The notes under the pieces are model-generated. The model searched no databases and had not been told where the DNA came from. It saw only the letters and a list, made by a program, of their open reading frames with translations. Of a DNA stretch of 64,000 bases, positions 11,163 through 21,612 are shown piece after piece. This DNA is from Heloderma charlesbogerti (Eukaryota; Chordata; Lepidosauria; Squamata; Helodermatidae), in the NCBI GenBank assembly GCA_026122225.1, contig JANEZZ010002353.1, positions 124,001 to 188,000 on the forward strand. Reading direction: 5' to 3'. The position numbers were made by a program, and so were the translations under genes. The first letter of the stretch is position 1; each line of letters starts with the position of its first letter.

Positions 11163-12230
11163 TGATTGGCGTGGGTTGTCTCCATGAGCGATTTACTCTG
11201 AGCTGGCTGAATTTGGAGGTCATTAGGGATACATGACGTCATGGCCATCCAGCAGCCACCCTGGAGCTTATCATGGAACCAGATTTCCTGAGACTGCTTA
11301 GAGTCCAATTCTTTTCCTTAAGTCGGTAGAGTTGCTGTGTGCCCCAACTCTCACATTTACCTCAGGTATGCTAGCCCTGCCCAGGGGTGTGACTTTCACT
11401 GTGACCCCAGTCAAGGGGTGTTTCCTGTGTGTTTCCTGTTGTGTGTTTCCCAGCACAAACCAATTAATGTCTACTCAGAAGTAACTCCCATTATGCTCAG
11501 TGAGGCTTGTCCCCTAAAGGCACATATCAGAATTTGCAAAGATCCCCCCAATTAAAATAGCACATTTTAAAGGAATAATTCCCTAAAGGCTGTAAAGAGC
11601 TTACTCGAATCTGCGATTTTCCATTGTTTGGTTTATTGCCATTCGGAAGTAACTGCTTCCACTTTCGATCATCCTGCACAGCATCGGGTTAGAAAGGGGG
11701 CTGGTTTTCTATCCGTTCTCCTCTCTGTCTTTCCTAGCAAAACATATGTGTGTCTACTTGGGAGTAACTCCCATTGTAGTCAAAGACGCTTGTTCCCAAA
11801 TTGCGCACTCCTGAGATTCCCATGAAGCAAAGCATTTAGAGAGCCTTAATGTCAAAGCTTCGAAGCTTCGATTGATTGCAGCAAGACAGCTAGAACACTG
11901 TGTTCCTTTCATGACTGTTGGGGGAGGGGGAGGGAGGGAGAGAGAGAGAGAGAGATTTCGGCCAATACAGGGGAGGAAACCTCCCAGTGTTTTATCAAAG
12001 GAGAAAAGGGAGAGAGTCTGGATGGGGGGGGCTCTCTTATTGGTTGAGCAGCCCCTGCCAGTCAGATGACATTCACTCCAACCCTCCACCTCCACTCAGA
12101 AGTCTGTTCTGTAAAGTGACTGCAATACACTCACTCATGGAGCCCTGCACAGACCAAAGCTGGCTCCTTGAAAAATCCAGGTAAGCCATGATTAGCTTCT
12201 TCTTCCATCTCCTTTCATTGTCATGGAGAA
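11163..12230 (-). repeat. Unclassified ~1.05 kb repeat, right member of an inverted pair
   Basis: Reverse-complement homologue of 2,262-3,157. It is longer because of a purine-rich AGAG insert and extra sequence around 11,600-12,010. A 72-codon frame at 11,337-11,555 aligns with a minus-strand frame in the left copy and shares the stretch YASPAQGCDF, yet no family is recognised. The copies lie 8 kb apart in opposite orientation. Class and true ends are unresolved. Confidence 0.7.
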
Positions 12231-12735
12231 ATCACCCTGGTTTCCCTATCATGGGGAAAGCCTATGCATGTTTACTGAAGGCTCCCCTTTACAAATGCTA
12301 GTTCCCCACCATATGGATGCTTGTGCTGTCAGGGGATGCAAAGGTGGGAAATGCCCTAATGAGGTTCAAATGTTAAAAAATATTTGAAATATCAAAATAA
12401 AACCTCCAGACCACTATCATTTTCAGAATTCAGTTAACCTCATCCCATCTCATAAACCCAGATGCTTACACCTGTCCATCAAAAGCCAGCCAGATCTTGC
12501 AAAGTTTCCAAATGAAGATCAGGCTCAGACTTCGGGCATTTATTTTTGGTGGCAGGAGATATGTGTGTTGTTGCACAGTTGCATAGCAGCCAACCAAAAC
12601 GCTTCTGTACAAACTTTTATAGTCTGGACCTGTTGCACCATTGATGTAGTTAAAGAGATAGTATTACAGTAATGTTGCCTTATCTCGGGGTGCTGTATAT
12701 TAATGTAGTATACATGCTGCTCCTGCAATGTATAC
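12231..12735. other. Stretch without recognisable gene or element
   Basis: AT-rich sequence with short open frames only. Nothing with terminal repeats or motifs was seen. Confidence 0.4.
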
Positions 12736-12743
12736 ATACCAGG

Positions 12744-13087
12744 CAGTGCCGGCTCTAGGTTTTTGAGGACCCTTGGGCAAGACACCCTCAGTGAATCTGC
12801 CTTCCCACCGCCATTGCCACCAGCTGCTATTGCTCCTTGCCCTCTGTCTCATCATTCCTGCCATTTGCTTGACAGGCAGAGAGCCAGTGTGCACATAGGC
12901 AATGGCATTTATTGCCCCTCTTCCTCCTCACTACCACCATTGTTTGGGCCAGAGATAGAGGAAGGGAACACTCAGGTTGTAATGGTGACAGGAGGAGCAA
13001 TTTCAGGGGTCTCTGGTCAGTGGGCTCCTGTTTGAGTGTGGGCCCTTGGCAGGTGCCCAACCATGCCTACTGTTGATGCCGGCTCTG
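12744..13087. mobile_element. hAT-like MITE with CAGTGCCGGCTC termini
   Basis: Starts CAGTGCCGGCTCTAGG and ends GATGCCGGCTCTG, so the termini are inverted repeats. Flanks ATACCAGG and ACACCAAT agree at 5 of 8 positions, a decayed duplication. The element at 51,003-51,281 has related ends and interior (CCCTGGGCAA / CCCTTGGGCAA). No coding potential. Confidence 0.72.
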
Positions 13088-13975
13088 ACACCAATGTTGT
13101 TGTTTTTCCCAGCTTGCACAGACCCACATGATGGTAGGAAGGGGCATGATTCACCAGTCCAATGAGGGAATAAAAGGTGCCCTCTTTTTCCATTTCCTGA
13201 AATTCTAATTTTGCATGAATGAAAATGAAGTTGCTGGTGCACAGACTTAGGAGGTTGCAACATGGAGCTTTAAGTTGCTTCCACCCTATTCTTTTTCTCT
13301 GGGATTGACATCATTTGTTCTCTCAGTTTTTATGGAGAATCCAGATGACATAATTGCCATCCCTTAATACACAACTGTAGAGCCAGCCCATCCGTGAGTG
13401 CTATAGAGTCTTCTCCCTCCATATGTACCTTTTAATTTGTGGTTTCCTCCTTGCCCCTTTCTTTCAAATCAGATCCTGCTTCTTGGCTTCTGCCCCTTTA
13501 ATTAGTTCCTTCCTACTCACTTGCAAACCAGACATTCCTGAATCAGCCCTTAATCACATAAGCAATTGTGATTTAAAAAATAAATACAATTAATGAGGAA
13601 TTGCTCATGCTGCAAAGATGAGACCAACAATTACATTCACCCTCCTTGTGTTCCTTGTGGACCATTCTTCTGAAAATGACAGGCAGAATAGAGACATCCC
13701 TAGGTAAGAAAACTGAAAAGTTTCAGAAGGTTAGGTGTGGCCATTTATGTAGAAGGGGAGTGCTCAAACTGGGGGGGGGGAGGAGGGAGTGATTTGCTTC
13801 CCTTCTGTCCTCCCCATAGGTTTTTTTTGGGGGGTGGGGATTTGTATGAAAATAGCAAACATTTTAGATATCTCTCCAGGCAAGAAACCTGCTAAGTTTC
13901 AGAAGATTGGGTGCAAGGGCTAGGGAGTTATGAGAATTTTCATAGTGAACGCTGGGAACATTGGCAGAATGGCTA
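13088..13975. other. Stretch without recognisable gene or element
   Basis: Contains G/T-rich runs near 13,770 and 13,820. No ORF with motifs and no terminal repeats before the hAT element at 13,984. Confidence 0.4.
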
Positions 13976-14048
13976 GCTCATAGCAGTGGTGAGTGGCAAC
14001 TCCAGTTCCAATCAGGGTTGTAGTTGTTGTTGTTGTTCAGTCGTTCAG

Positions 14049-16079
14049 TCATGTCCAACTCTTCGTGACCCCATGGACCATAGCACGCCAGGCCTTCCTG
14101 TCCTGCGCTCTCTCCCGGAGTGTGCTCAAGTTCATATTCATAGCATTGGTGATGCTATCTAGCCATCTCATCCTCTGTTGTCCCCTTCTCCTTTTGCCTT
14201 CAGTCTTTCCCAGCATCAGGGTCTTTTTCAGAGAATTTTCTCTTCGCATTAGGTGGCCAAAATATTGGAGCTTCAGCTTCAGTATCTGTCCCTCCAATGA
14301 GCACTCAGGGTTGATTTCCTTTAGGATTGACTGATTTGACCTCCTTGCAGTCCAGGGGACTCGTAAGAGTCTTCTCCAGCACCACAGTTCGAAAGCATCA
14401 ATTCTTCGGCGCTCAGCCTTCCCTATAGTCCAGCTCTCACAGCCATACATTACTACTGGGAAAACCATAGCTTTGATTAGATGGACCTTTGTTGGCAAGG
14501 TGATGTCTCTGCTTCTGATTATGTTGTCTAGGTTTGCCATAGCTTTCCTCCCAAGGAGCAAGCGTCTTTTAATTTCATGGCTACAGTCACCGTCTGCGGT
14601 GATCTTGGAGCCCAAGAAAGTAAAATCTGTCACTGCTTCCATTTCTTCCCCTTCTATATGCCAGGAAGTGATGGGGCCAGATGCCATGATCTTCGTTTTT
14701 TTAATGTTGAGTTTCAAACCAGCTTTTGCACTCTCCTCTTTCACCCTCAACAAGAGGCTCTTGAGATCCTCTTCGCTTTCTGCCATTAGGGTGGAATTGT
14801 CTGCATATCGGAGGTTATTGATAATTCTCCCAGCACTCTTAATTCCGACCTCTGATTCATCCAACCCAGCATTTCTCATGATGTACTCTGCATATAAGTT
14901 AAATAAGCAGGGCGACAATATGCAGCCTTGTCGTACTCCTTTCCCAATTTTGAACCACTCGGTTGTTCCATGTCTGGTTCTTACTGTTGCTTTTTGACCC
15001 CGGTACAGGTTTCTCAGGAGACAGGTAAGGTGGTCTGGTACTCCCATCACTTCAAGAATTTGCCACATTTTGTTGTGATCCACACAATCAAAGGCTTTAG
15101 CGTAGTCAATGAAGCAGAAATAGACATTTTTCTGGAATTCTCTTGCTTTCTCCATGATCCAGCGAACGTTGGCGATTTGATCTCTAGTTCCTCTGCCTCT
15201 TCGAAACCTAGCTTGTACTTCTGGTAGTTCTCGGTTCGCATACTGCTGAAGCCTAGCTGGTAGGATTTTGAGTATCACCTTGCTGGCATGTGAAATGAGC
15301 GCAATTGTGTGGTAGTTTGAACACTCTTTGGCGTTGCCCTTCTTTGGAATTGGAATGTAAACTGACCTTTTCCAGTCTTGCGGCCATTGTTGAGTGTTCC
15401 AAATTTGTTGGCATATTGAATGCAGCACTATAACAGCATCATCTTTTAGGATTTTAAATAGCTCCGCTGGAATACTGTCATCTTCGCTAGCTTTGTTGTT
15501 ACTAATGCTTCCAAAGGCCCACTTGCCTTCACTCTCGAGGATGTCCGGCTCAAGTTCAGTGACTGCACTATCATGGCTATCAGGGACATTCAGATCTTTC
15601 CTGTATAGTTCTTCTGTGTATTTTTTCCACCTCTTCTTAATCTCATCTGCTTCTGTTAGGTCCCTGCCTTCTTTGTCCTTTAGCATGCTCGTCTTTGCAC
15701 AAAACGTTCCCTTGAGATCTCCGATTTTCTTGAAGAGATCTCTAGTCTTTCCCTTGTCTCTCCTTGCTATTCTCTGGTACTCTGCATTCAGTTGGATATA
15801 TCTTCCCCTTTCTCCCTTGCTTTTCGCTTCCCTTCTTTCCTCAGCTACTTGTAAAGCCTCATCAGACAGCCACTTGGCTTTCTTGCATTTCTTTTTCTTT
15901 GGGAAGGATTGAGTTGCTGCCTCCTGAACAGTGTTACAGACCTCCGTCCATAGTTCCTCAGGCACTCTGTCTATCAGGTCTAATCCCTGAAATCTATTCC
16001 TCACCTCCACTGTATATTCATAAGGGATATGATTTAGGTCATACCTGAATGGTTTAGTGGTTTTCCCTACGTTCTTCAA
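14049..16079 (-). pseudogene. BovB ORF2, reverse transcriptase part (inactive)
   Basis: A 676-codon open frame covers the linker after the endonuclease, the reverse transcriptase and the C-terminal region. Motif A reads FIDYAKAFDCVDH (Asp325). Motif B contains GVRQGCILSPCLF. Motif C reads YADN at residues 425-428 instead of YADD, so one catalytic aspartate is asparagine. Relative to the copy at 45.0 kb, 51 bp (17 codons) are missing in frame after the IARRDK stretch near 15,750. The frame stops a few codons early: CGG and CGA arginine codons of the other copy are TGG and TGA here, the signature of CpG decay. The apparent start is only the first near-cognate codon after an upstream stop and is not a real start. 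Confidence 0.92.
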
Positions 16080-16781
16080 TTTAAGCCGAAATTTTGCAAG
16101 AAGCAGCTCATGATCTGAGCCACAGTCAGCTCCAGGTCTTGTTTTTACTGACTGTATAGAGCTTCTCCATCTTTGACTGCAAAGGACATAATCAATCCGA
16201 TTTCAATATTGACCATCTGGTGATGTCCATGTGTAGAGTCACCTCTTGTGCTGTCGGAAAAGAGTGTTTGCTATGATCAGCATGTTCTCTTGGCAAAACT
16301 GTATTAGCTTTTGTCCTGCTTCATTTTGTACACCAAGGCCATGTCTGCCTGATATCCCGGTGAGTTCTTGACTTCCTACTTTAGCATTCTAATCCCCTAT
16401 GATGAAGAGGACATCTTTTTTTGGTGTTAGTTCTAGAAGGTGTTGTAGGTCTTCATAGAACCGATCAACCTCAGCTTCTTCGACATCAGTGGTTGGGGCA
16501 TAGACTTGAATTACTGTGATGTTGAATGGTTTGCCTTGGATTCGTACTGAGATCATTCTATCATTTTTAAGATTGTACCCCAGTACTGCTTTTCCCACTC
16601 TTTTGTTGACTATGAGTGCTACTCCATTTCTTCTCAGGGATTCTTGCCCACAGTAGTAGATATGATGGTCACCTGAATTAAATTCACCCATGCCTGTCCA
16701 TTTTAGTTCGCTGATTCCCAAGATGTCGATATTCAATCTTGCCATCTCATGTTTGACCACCTCTAGCTTACCTTGATTCAT
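16080..16781 (-). pseudogene. BovB ORF2, APE-type endonuclease part (broken)
   Basis: The first 131 codons from Met at 16,781 are open and carry endonuclease features (ISELKWTG, VYAPT and a terminal FIIGD). They are followed by three in-frame stops at about 16,389, 16,247 and 16,205: one replaces the Trp expected after GD, one replaces an Arg codon and one falls in the segment before NRIDYV. The C-terminal SDHELL motif (~16,110) survives. In BovB this domain nicks the target for target-primed reverse transcription and is continuous with the reverse transcriptase frame. Confidence 0.88.
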
Positions 16782-17277
16782 TGATCTGACATTCCAGGTT
16801 CCTAAACAATATTGTTCTTTACAGCATCGGATTTTCTTTTAACCACCAGACACATCCACAGCTGAGTGTCCTTTCGGCTTTGGCCCAGCCGCTTCACTCT
16901 TTCTGGCGCTACTTGGAAATACCCTCTGCTCTTCCCCAGTAGTATATTGGACACCTTCCGACCTGAGGGGCTCATCTTCCGGTGTCATATCTTTTAGGCT
17001 TGTGATACATTCCATGGGGTTTTCTTGGCAAGAATACTGGAGTGGGTTGCCATTTCCTTCTCCAGTGGACCACATTTTGTCAGAACTCTCTGCCATGACC
17101 TGTCCGTCTTGGGTGGCCCTGCACGGCATAGCTTATGGCTTCACTGAGTTACACAAGCCATTTGGGGGATAAAGTTTAACACCTTGGATAGCTTTTTTAG
17201 AGCTGGTGGTAACTAGAACCCTGAATGGAATCACCACCTCTCTGGAACTGGAGTCACCAGCTGCCACGCTTTCATAG

Positions 17278-17811
17278 TCTCCCACCCGCAGCTGCTGTGA
17301 GGATTTCAGGTAAACTCAAAGGGAAGAGGGAGGTCTGAGGAGGGTGCTAGATAAGGCCAGCATCCCTGCTGATAAAAAAAGTGTTGGCCCTGCATCCCTG
17401 TGAGCCTTGGCTCCAGTACACCGCTGCCCTCGAGGGAAGAGTGCCTGCTTCCACCTGAGTATTCCACCACCACCAGGAGTGACTTCTTCTCAAGGGTACC
17501 CAAGATATTATGGAAATCCTCCTTGGCCTCCTTTCTTCCACACCTAGCTGTCTGCATGAGATGGAGATGTGAGTTGGCGAACTTCACTTCCATTGGTTTG
17601 GTGGAGAGGAGCTGCCATTTGGACGGTCGTTTCCCAGGATGTCTTCTGTTTGCAGCCATTCCCTGTGGCGGAGCATCAGAAGGAGAACTAAGACAGCCAA
17701 ACATCCTCTCCATCAACCTGGCTGAGAGAAACGTCTATTGGGTTCCTCCCCTCCCAGAATTTCTCCACTCATTATGCAACAGTATGAAAGTATCGGTACC
17801 TGTATACACTT
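17278..17811. other. Stretch without recognisable gene
   Basis: Open frames on both strands (up to 147 codons) overlap each other and lack domains. The 3' part merges into a MITE fragment. Confidence 0.4.
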
Positions 17812-17817
17812 ATCTTG

Positions 17818-18104
17818 AGGTGGTTGCCTCAGGCAGCATATAATGCATTGTGTGGTGGGGGGAACAGCGGCAACAGCTGTGGATCCCCTCTGCTGGAGGA
17901 CGGAGCTGTGTGCTTCTCACGGCTGGCCTATACTCTTTGATTACCCTGCTGCCCTCAGGTGAGGTGAAGGATGCTGCCCCATCACCAGCATTGAAGTAAG
18001 ACTCAGCCACCAGCCTGGTCAGCTTCTGGGGTGCAGGAGTGTGATATGGGGGAGAAACACCTTGTCCTTTGCCTCCGGCAGCAACATGGCTTGAGCCAGC
18101 CCTG
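17818..18104. mobile_element. hAT-like MITE fragment, CAGGGCYGGCC family
   Basis: GGTTGCCTCAGGCAGC, the CTCTGCTGGAGGACGGAG interior also seen at 8,285, and a right end GAGCCAGCCCTG identify this family. The left terminus is degraded, so no duplication can be checked. Confidence 0.65.
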
Positions 18105-18505
18105 CCTAGTACATTACATTAGAGGTCAAAACATCAACTTTAGTTCTGCCTAGAAGACCATGAAATACATTTGCAGGCCCAGATTGCTGGTAAAATGTGT
18201 TCCTGATCACTATCTGCTAGAGCTGTGTACCAACCGCTACCTTCAGGAAATGGCCCAAACTCAGACCAATACCTGAGTTGAGGTTTGGATATCTGAGGCT
18301 TTGTGCTTCCTATTGACTATCATGGGACATTTTTTTAAAAAATCAACAACACCCAGCTATAATGTGTGTGTTTTCTTCTCTTTGTCAGAACTGGATTATA
18401 TTTACAGGTATAGTAGCCCTTTAGGAGGGGATTACACCTGGCAAATGCCAGAAAAATAGTTGTAGGGTTGTTGTTTTTTTGAGATACATGCCTTTATATT
18501 TTGAT
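18105..18505. other. Stretch without recognisable gene or element
   Basis: AT-rich, no terminal repeats, no ORF with motifs. Confidence 0.4.
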
Positions 18506-18507
18506 TT

Positions 18508-18610
18508 TGTTCAGCACCTTGGATAGCTCCTTTAGAGTTCTGACTGGTTCTGACTGAAAGCCAGACCGCATTCAGAGCCCCGCTGAAATTGGAGCTACTA
18601 GCCTCCACTG
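18508..18610. mobile_element. One end of a CAGTGG-family hAT element
   Basis: CAGCACCTTGGATAGCTCC through TAGCCTCCACTG equals the right terminal repeat of the 26,106-26,742 element. The opposite end was not found, so this is a solo end or an internally deleted copy. Confidence 0.7.
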
Positions 18611-18619
18611 GACAGCCAT

Positions 18620-18980
18620 TGAGCCTGGAACTTTATGCATCAACAGCATGCCCTGCTGCCCTAGACTGATCTTCCCCCAGGCTTTAAGCAAAGGGACTAG
18701 GGAGGACTGCACGCCATCAATAGTGGCTGTGCCAAGCCTCAAAGCTTGCAGCCACATTACCTCATGCTTGTTTGGGTTCAGCTTCAATTGAATTTCTTGC
18801 CCCCAGTCACCAACTGCACCCAGACTCTGAGTTGGTAAGCCCGTGGCTTCACTGTAGCACTTCAGGCAGTAGGTGGGGGTTTCACATGGTTGAATTCTGC
18901 TCCAGACAAAGGCATTCCTTGCACACAGAAAACTAGCATGACAGGGAAAGAGCCAGGCTAGAGCCCTTTCCCCTGACATC
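18620..18980 (-). pseudogene. Decayed LINE reverse transcriptase fragment
   Basis: The minus frame contains the stretch QLKLNPNKHEVMWLQ followed 10-15 residues later by IDGVQ. It resembles the segment after the YADD motif in CR1/L2-clade LINEs, where the antisense LINE at 59-60.6 kb reads KLKLNPDKTEVLLVG. The catalytic box is not preserved. Assignment rests on this one conserved patch. Confidence 0.45.
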
Positions 18981-19339
18981 TAAGTTTCTTTGTGCAGGGT
19001 GCGGTTGTTGTTTTTAAAACAGAGCAGCATGCAATTATGTGAGCCTCCACCTATAGTCTGAAACTGAGACACAGGTTTACTGCCACAGCAAAAACTAGAC
19101 CAAAGCACAGAGACTGTAGAACTGTTGCATTTTGACAACCTCCAGTTTCTTTGGGGGAATCTTTCCTCTACAGTATGAGGAGGAGGGATTCACTGCCCCT
19201 CCTCCTAGCCTAGCCCCCGGAGTCCGTGGCAGAACCGAGCACTCCCTCCCGCCACACCGTGAAATTTTCCTGGGACAGACCCTACCTGGTGTCGGCCGGT
19301 CCAGTCCATCCGCTGGTCTGGTCTGCGGCCGCGAATGGC

Positions 19340-19923
19340 TGCCCCAGTCTGCGACCGCCATTTGCCTCCCTGCGTTAGCCGTGATAGGCTATGTAAGTAT
19401 TTACATAACCTATCACGGCAAAGAGCAGGGACGCAAATGGCATCCGCTACGCCATTTGCATCGCTACTCTTTGCCATGATAGGCTACGTAAATATATATG
19501 TAGCCTATCACGGCTAATGCAGGGATGCAAATGGCAGCTGCTATGCCATTTGTGTCCCTGTGTTAGCCGTGATAGGCTACGTATATATTTACATAGCCTA
19601 TCACAAAAAAAGCAGGGATGCAAATGGCATAGCGGACACCATTTGCGTCCCTGCTCTTTGCCATGATAGGCTACGTAAATATATATGTAGCCTATCATGG
19701 CTAATTCAGGGAGGCAAATGGCGGCCACTACGGTGGCCACCATTTGCGGCTGCAGCCTGGCAGCTGGCTGAAGTCTGGCTGCAGGCAGGCCCGGCCGGCG
19801 GCTCCATGGGCTCACCACGGAGCGGAGCTGGCCAGGGAGGATTCCTGGGGGGAGGGATGGATCGCCTCTCCCCCCCCAATGGACAGCCCCACTGGAACGG
19901 GGTGAGTAATCCGTACACACCTA
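19340..19923 (-). mobile_element. Four-hairpin element, copy A
   Basis: Four AT-cored hairpins, each built on GTGATAGGCTACGTAAATA and its complement, lie between 19,356 and 19,724. They form a large palindrome with arms 19,356-19,535 and 19,545-19,724. The GC-rich flank to the right ends in GTACACACCTA and, in complement, matches the left flank of copy B at 48,751, so copy A is inverted relative to B. The left border is not clear and may lie as far out as 19,140. It encodes no plausible protein: frames across the array are by-products of the repeats. Confidence 0.75.
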
Positions 19924-21610
19924 ATCTGAGTACCCTCCAACATTTCGTAGATGTTGTTGAAAAACAGAAACACACTTGTGACATCTCAATCACCAGCTTT
20001 CCACTGACTTGTCACTTTGGTTAAAGATGTACTAGATGAAACATAATTGTCCTGCAGTAGGTTTAGGTTCCTGTGAGCTGCAGCTTCAGTGTGTGAAAGA
20101 GCAGGCTGCACACTGCATGAAGCCTTGGTGTACATGGACCTCCATGTACATGCACGTGCACTAGAGATGAGATGCTTCTGTCACCACACCACTTGAGGAT
20201 TTAATTTCTAGATACCCTACCTAATAAATAAATTTACCTGGGACAGGTACCAGGAAAGAAGGACTGTCCCTGGTAAATAGGGACAGGTGGAACTTGTTGT
20301 GAGTTTGGAGTTTGGAAACTCACAACAAGAAGGAGTTGTTGTGAGTTTGGAATTTGGACAGGTCTGATTTGGAACATCCCTTTGTTAGGCAGATACAGGC
20401 TGATCCTGCATATCCTTTGTTAGGTAAACTGCAGGTAATACATTGCCATGGAAGTAATTATTTATTTGCCTGAATAATTAGGAAAGAGATGGAGACTGTT
20501 CTGGAAGGTAAGATCCATTTTGGATTCAGGGCAGGCCTTCTCCCTTCCAGTTGAGTATGGTGCATTCCAAGGGTCTGTGATAAGAGAGACTTCCATTTGA
20601 GGCAGACTGAGAAAACAAATAGGTGAGTTTTGAAGTTCTATAAGCATCTTAGGATGCTGGCTCTCTCTCTAGAGGTGTGATGTTGGAACAGTGGATTTTG
20701 GTGCTCTCTTAGAGTGTTTGAGCTGTGTGCCTCCATCTACACTCAACCTATATGGTAGTAAATTAATGTAAGCATTACAAAATGTCAGTAAGCCTCCAGT
20801 GACCTCCTTCCAAAGGAAACCAAACCTCAGTAAGCATTGCACCATCTAGAATTTCTCACCACTCAGAGAAGTGGGTTCCATGTACTACCACCCACTTGGT
20901 TCAACGTCCCTATATTGTAAACCTTCCATGTGTAAAATAAATGTGCTTATTTTTCTCCATCAGCTAAAGGGGGATGTTCCAGGAGTGTTCCCCAGGTCTT
21001 CACAGTTTTGCTACTTGAATGTAAAGTGCCTGACGTGCTGCAGGAATTTATTATCAGCCTCAATCAGAACTTTTTGCTGTCATGACTGCTAATCAAGCAA
21101 CTGCTTTCAAGCTGGGTAATTAATTTAAGTGGCACAGGTAGTTCAGTTCCATTTACACGATGTCAGCAGAATTCAAGCCAGACATAACAATAACTTGATC
21201 GCCAAATCCAATACAAAATCTGATCTACCTAGGGCCATAGTCCTGTCTCAGCCGCACTGTGGTTGTACTGGAATAACCTCACCAGCCCACAGCTGGGTGT
21301 TCTGATGAGATGGAAAGGGATACAGAGGTTTGGCAGGCTTTCTTTTACATGAAACCTGTGCAAATAAAAAAGTGGAGATGCCGAAAGGCCATGATTTCAG
21401 CTAATGCTTATCACTGAAACCAATTTACTAATAACAAGCAGGGAGACGACCTGTAACATTTCTGAGGGGCAGGAGGTAGTAAAAAGGTCTAGGGGAAAGT
21501 AGAAGGTGTTTCCTCCTTTTAACTTTGCTCTTTCCTTCTACCTGTGCTTCTGGTTCAATTGAACTGGCTTCAGAGACAGCTGTTGCTGCCACTTGCTTGA
21601 GTCAAGAAAC
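19924..21610. other. Stretch with local hairpins, no gene
   Basis: Contains TGTACATGGA and its complement around 20,132-20,153 and the perfect 14-bp stem at 20,293-20,329. No domain-bearing frame and no transposon ends were seen in the rest. Confidence 0.45.
20293..20329. other. Perfect 14-bp inverted repeat
   Basis: CTTGTTGTGAGTTT at 20,293-20,306 pairs exactly with 20,316-20,329 across a 9-base loop. A third partial copy of GTTGTGAGTTTGGA follows at 20,336. Confidence 0.8.
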
Positions 21611-21612
21611 CT

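Larger units (their letters stand above)
14018..17165 (-). mobile_element. BovB (RTE-clade) LINE, nearly full length, antisense
   Basis: On the minus strand the order is: 5' region with a GGAGAAGGAAATGGCAACCC segment typical of BovB/Bov-A sequences (~17,050), an APE-type endonuclease (16,080-16,781, broken), a reverse transcriptase frame (14,049-16,079), and a 3' end of GACTGAAC followed by AAC trinucleotides at ~14,020. About 3.15 kb is close to the usual full length of ~3.2 kb. Both borders are set by the flanking hAT arms, so they are good to about 15 bp. Nonsense changes, a 51-bp in-frame loss and a catalytic substitution show it is dead. Confidence 0.93.
13984..17269. mobile_element. hAT-like element split by a BovB insertion
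   Basis: The left part, CAGTGGTGAGTGGCAACTCC at 13,984, and the right part, ending GGAGTCACCAGCTGCCAC at about 17,268, are inverted termini of the same family that is intact at 26,106-26,742. Flanks GCTCATAG (13,976-13,983) and TTTCATAG (17,270-17,277) match at 6 of 8 positions, the length expected for hAT. Nearly all of the interior is a later BovB LINE, so the hAT part itself is only about 140 bp. The nesting shows the hAT copy is older than the BovB copy. Confidence 0.8.

Noticed and set aside
18900..19340. Left border of four-hairpin copy A
   Set aside because: TCCGTGGCAGAACCGAG at 19,217 resembles the right-end region of copies B and C, but on the strand opposite to the one expected for an inverted copy A. 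I therefore left the border open instead of assigning it.
19340..19780. CRISPR-like array of regularly spaced repeats
   Set aside because: The units are inverted hairpins of a transposable element in a vertebrate-type sequence. There are no unique spacers and no cas genes.
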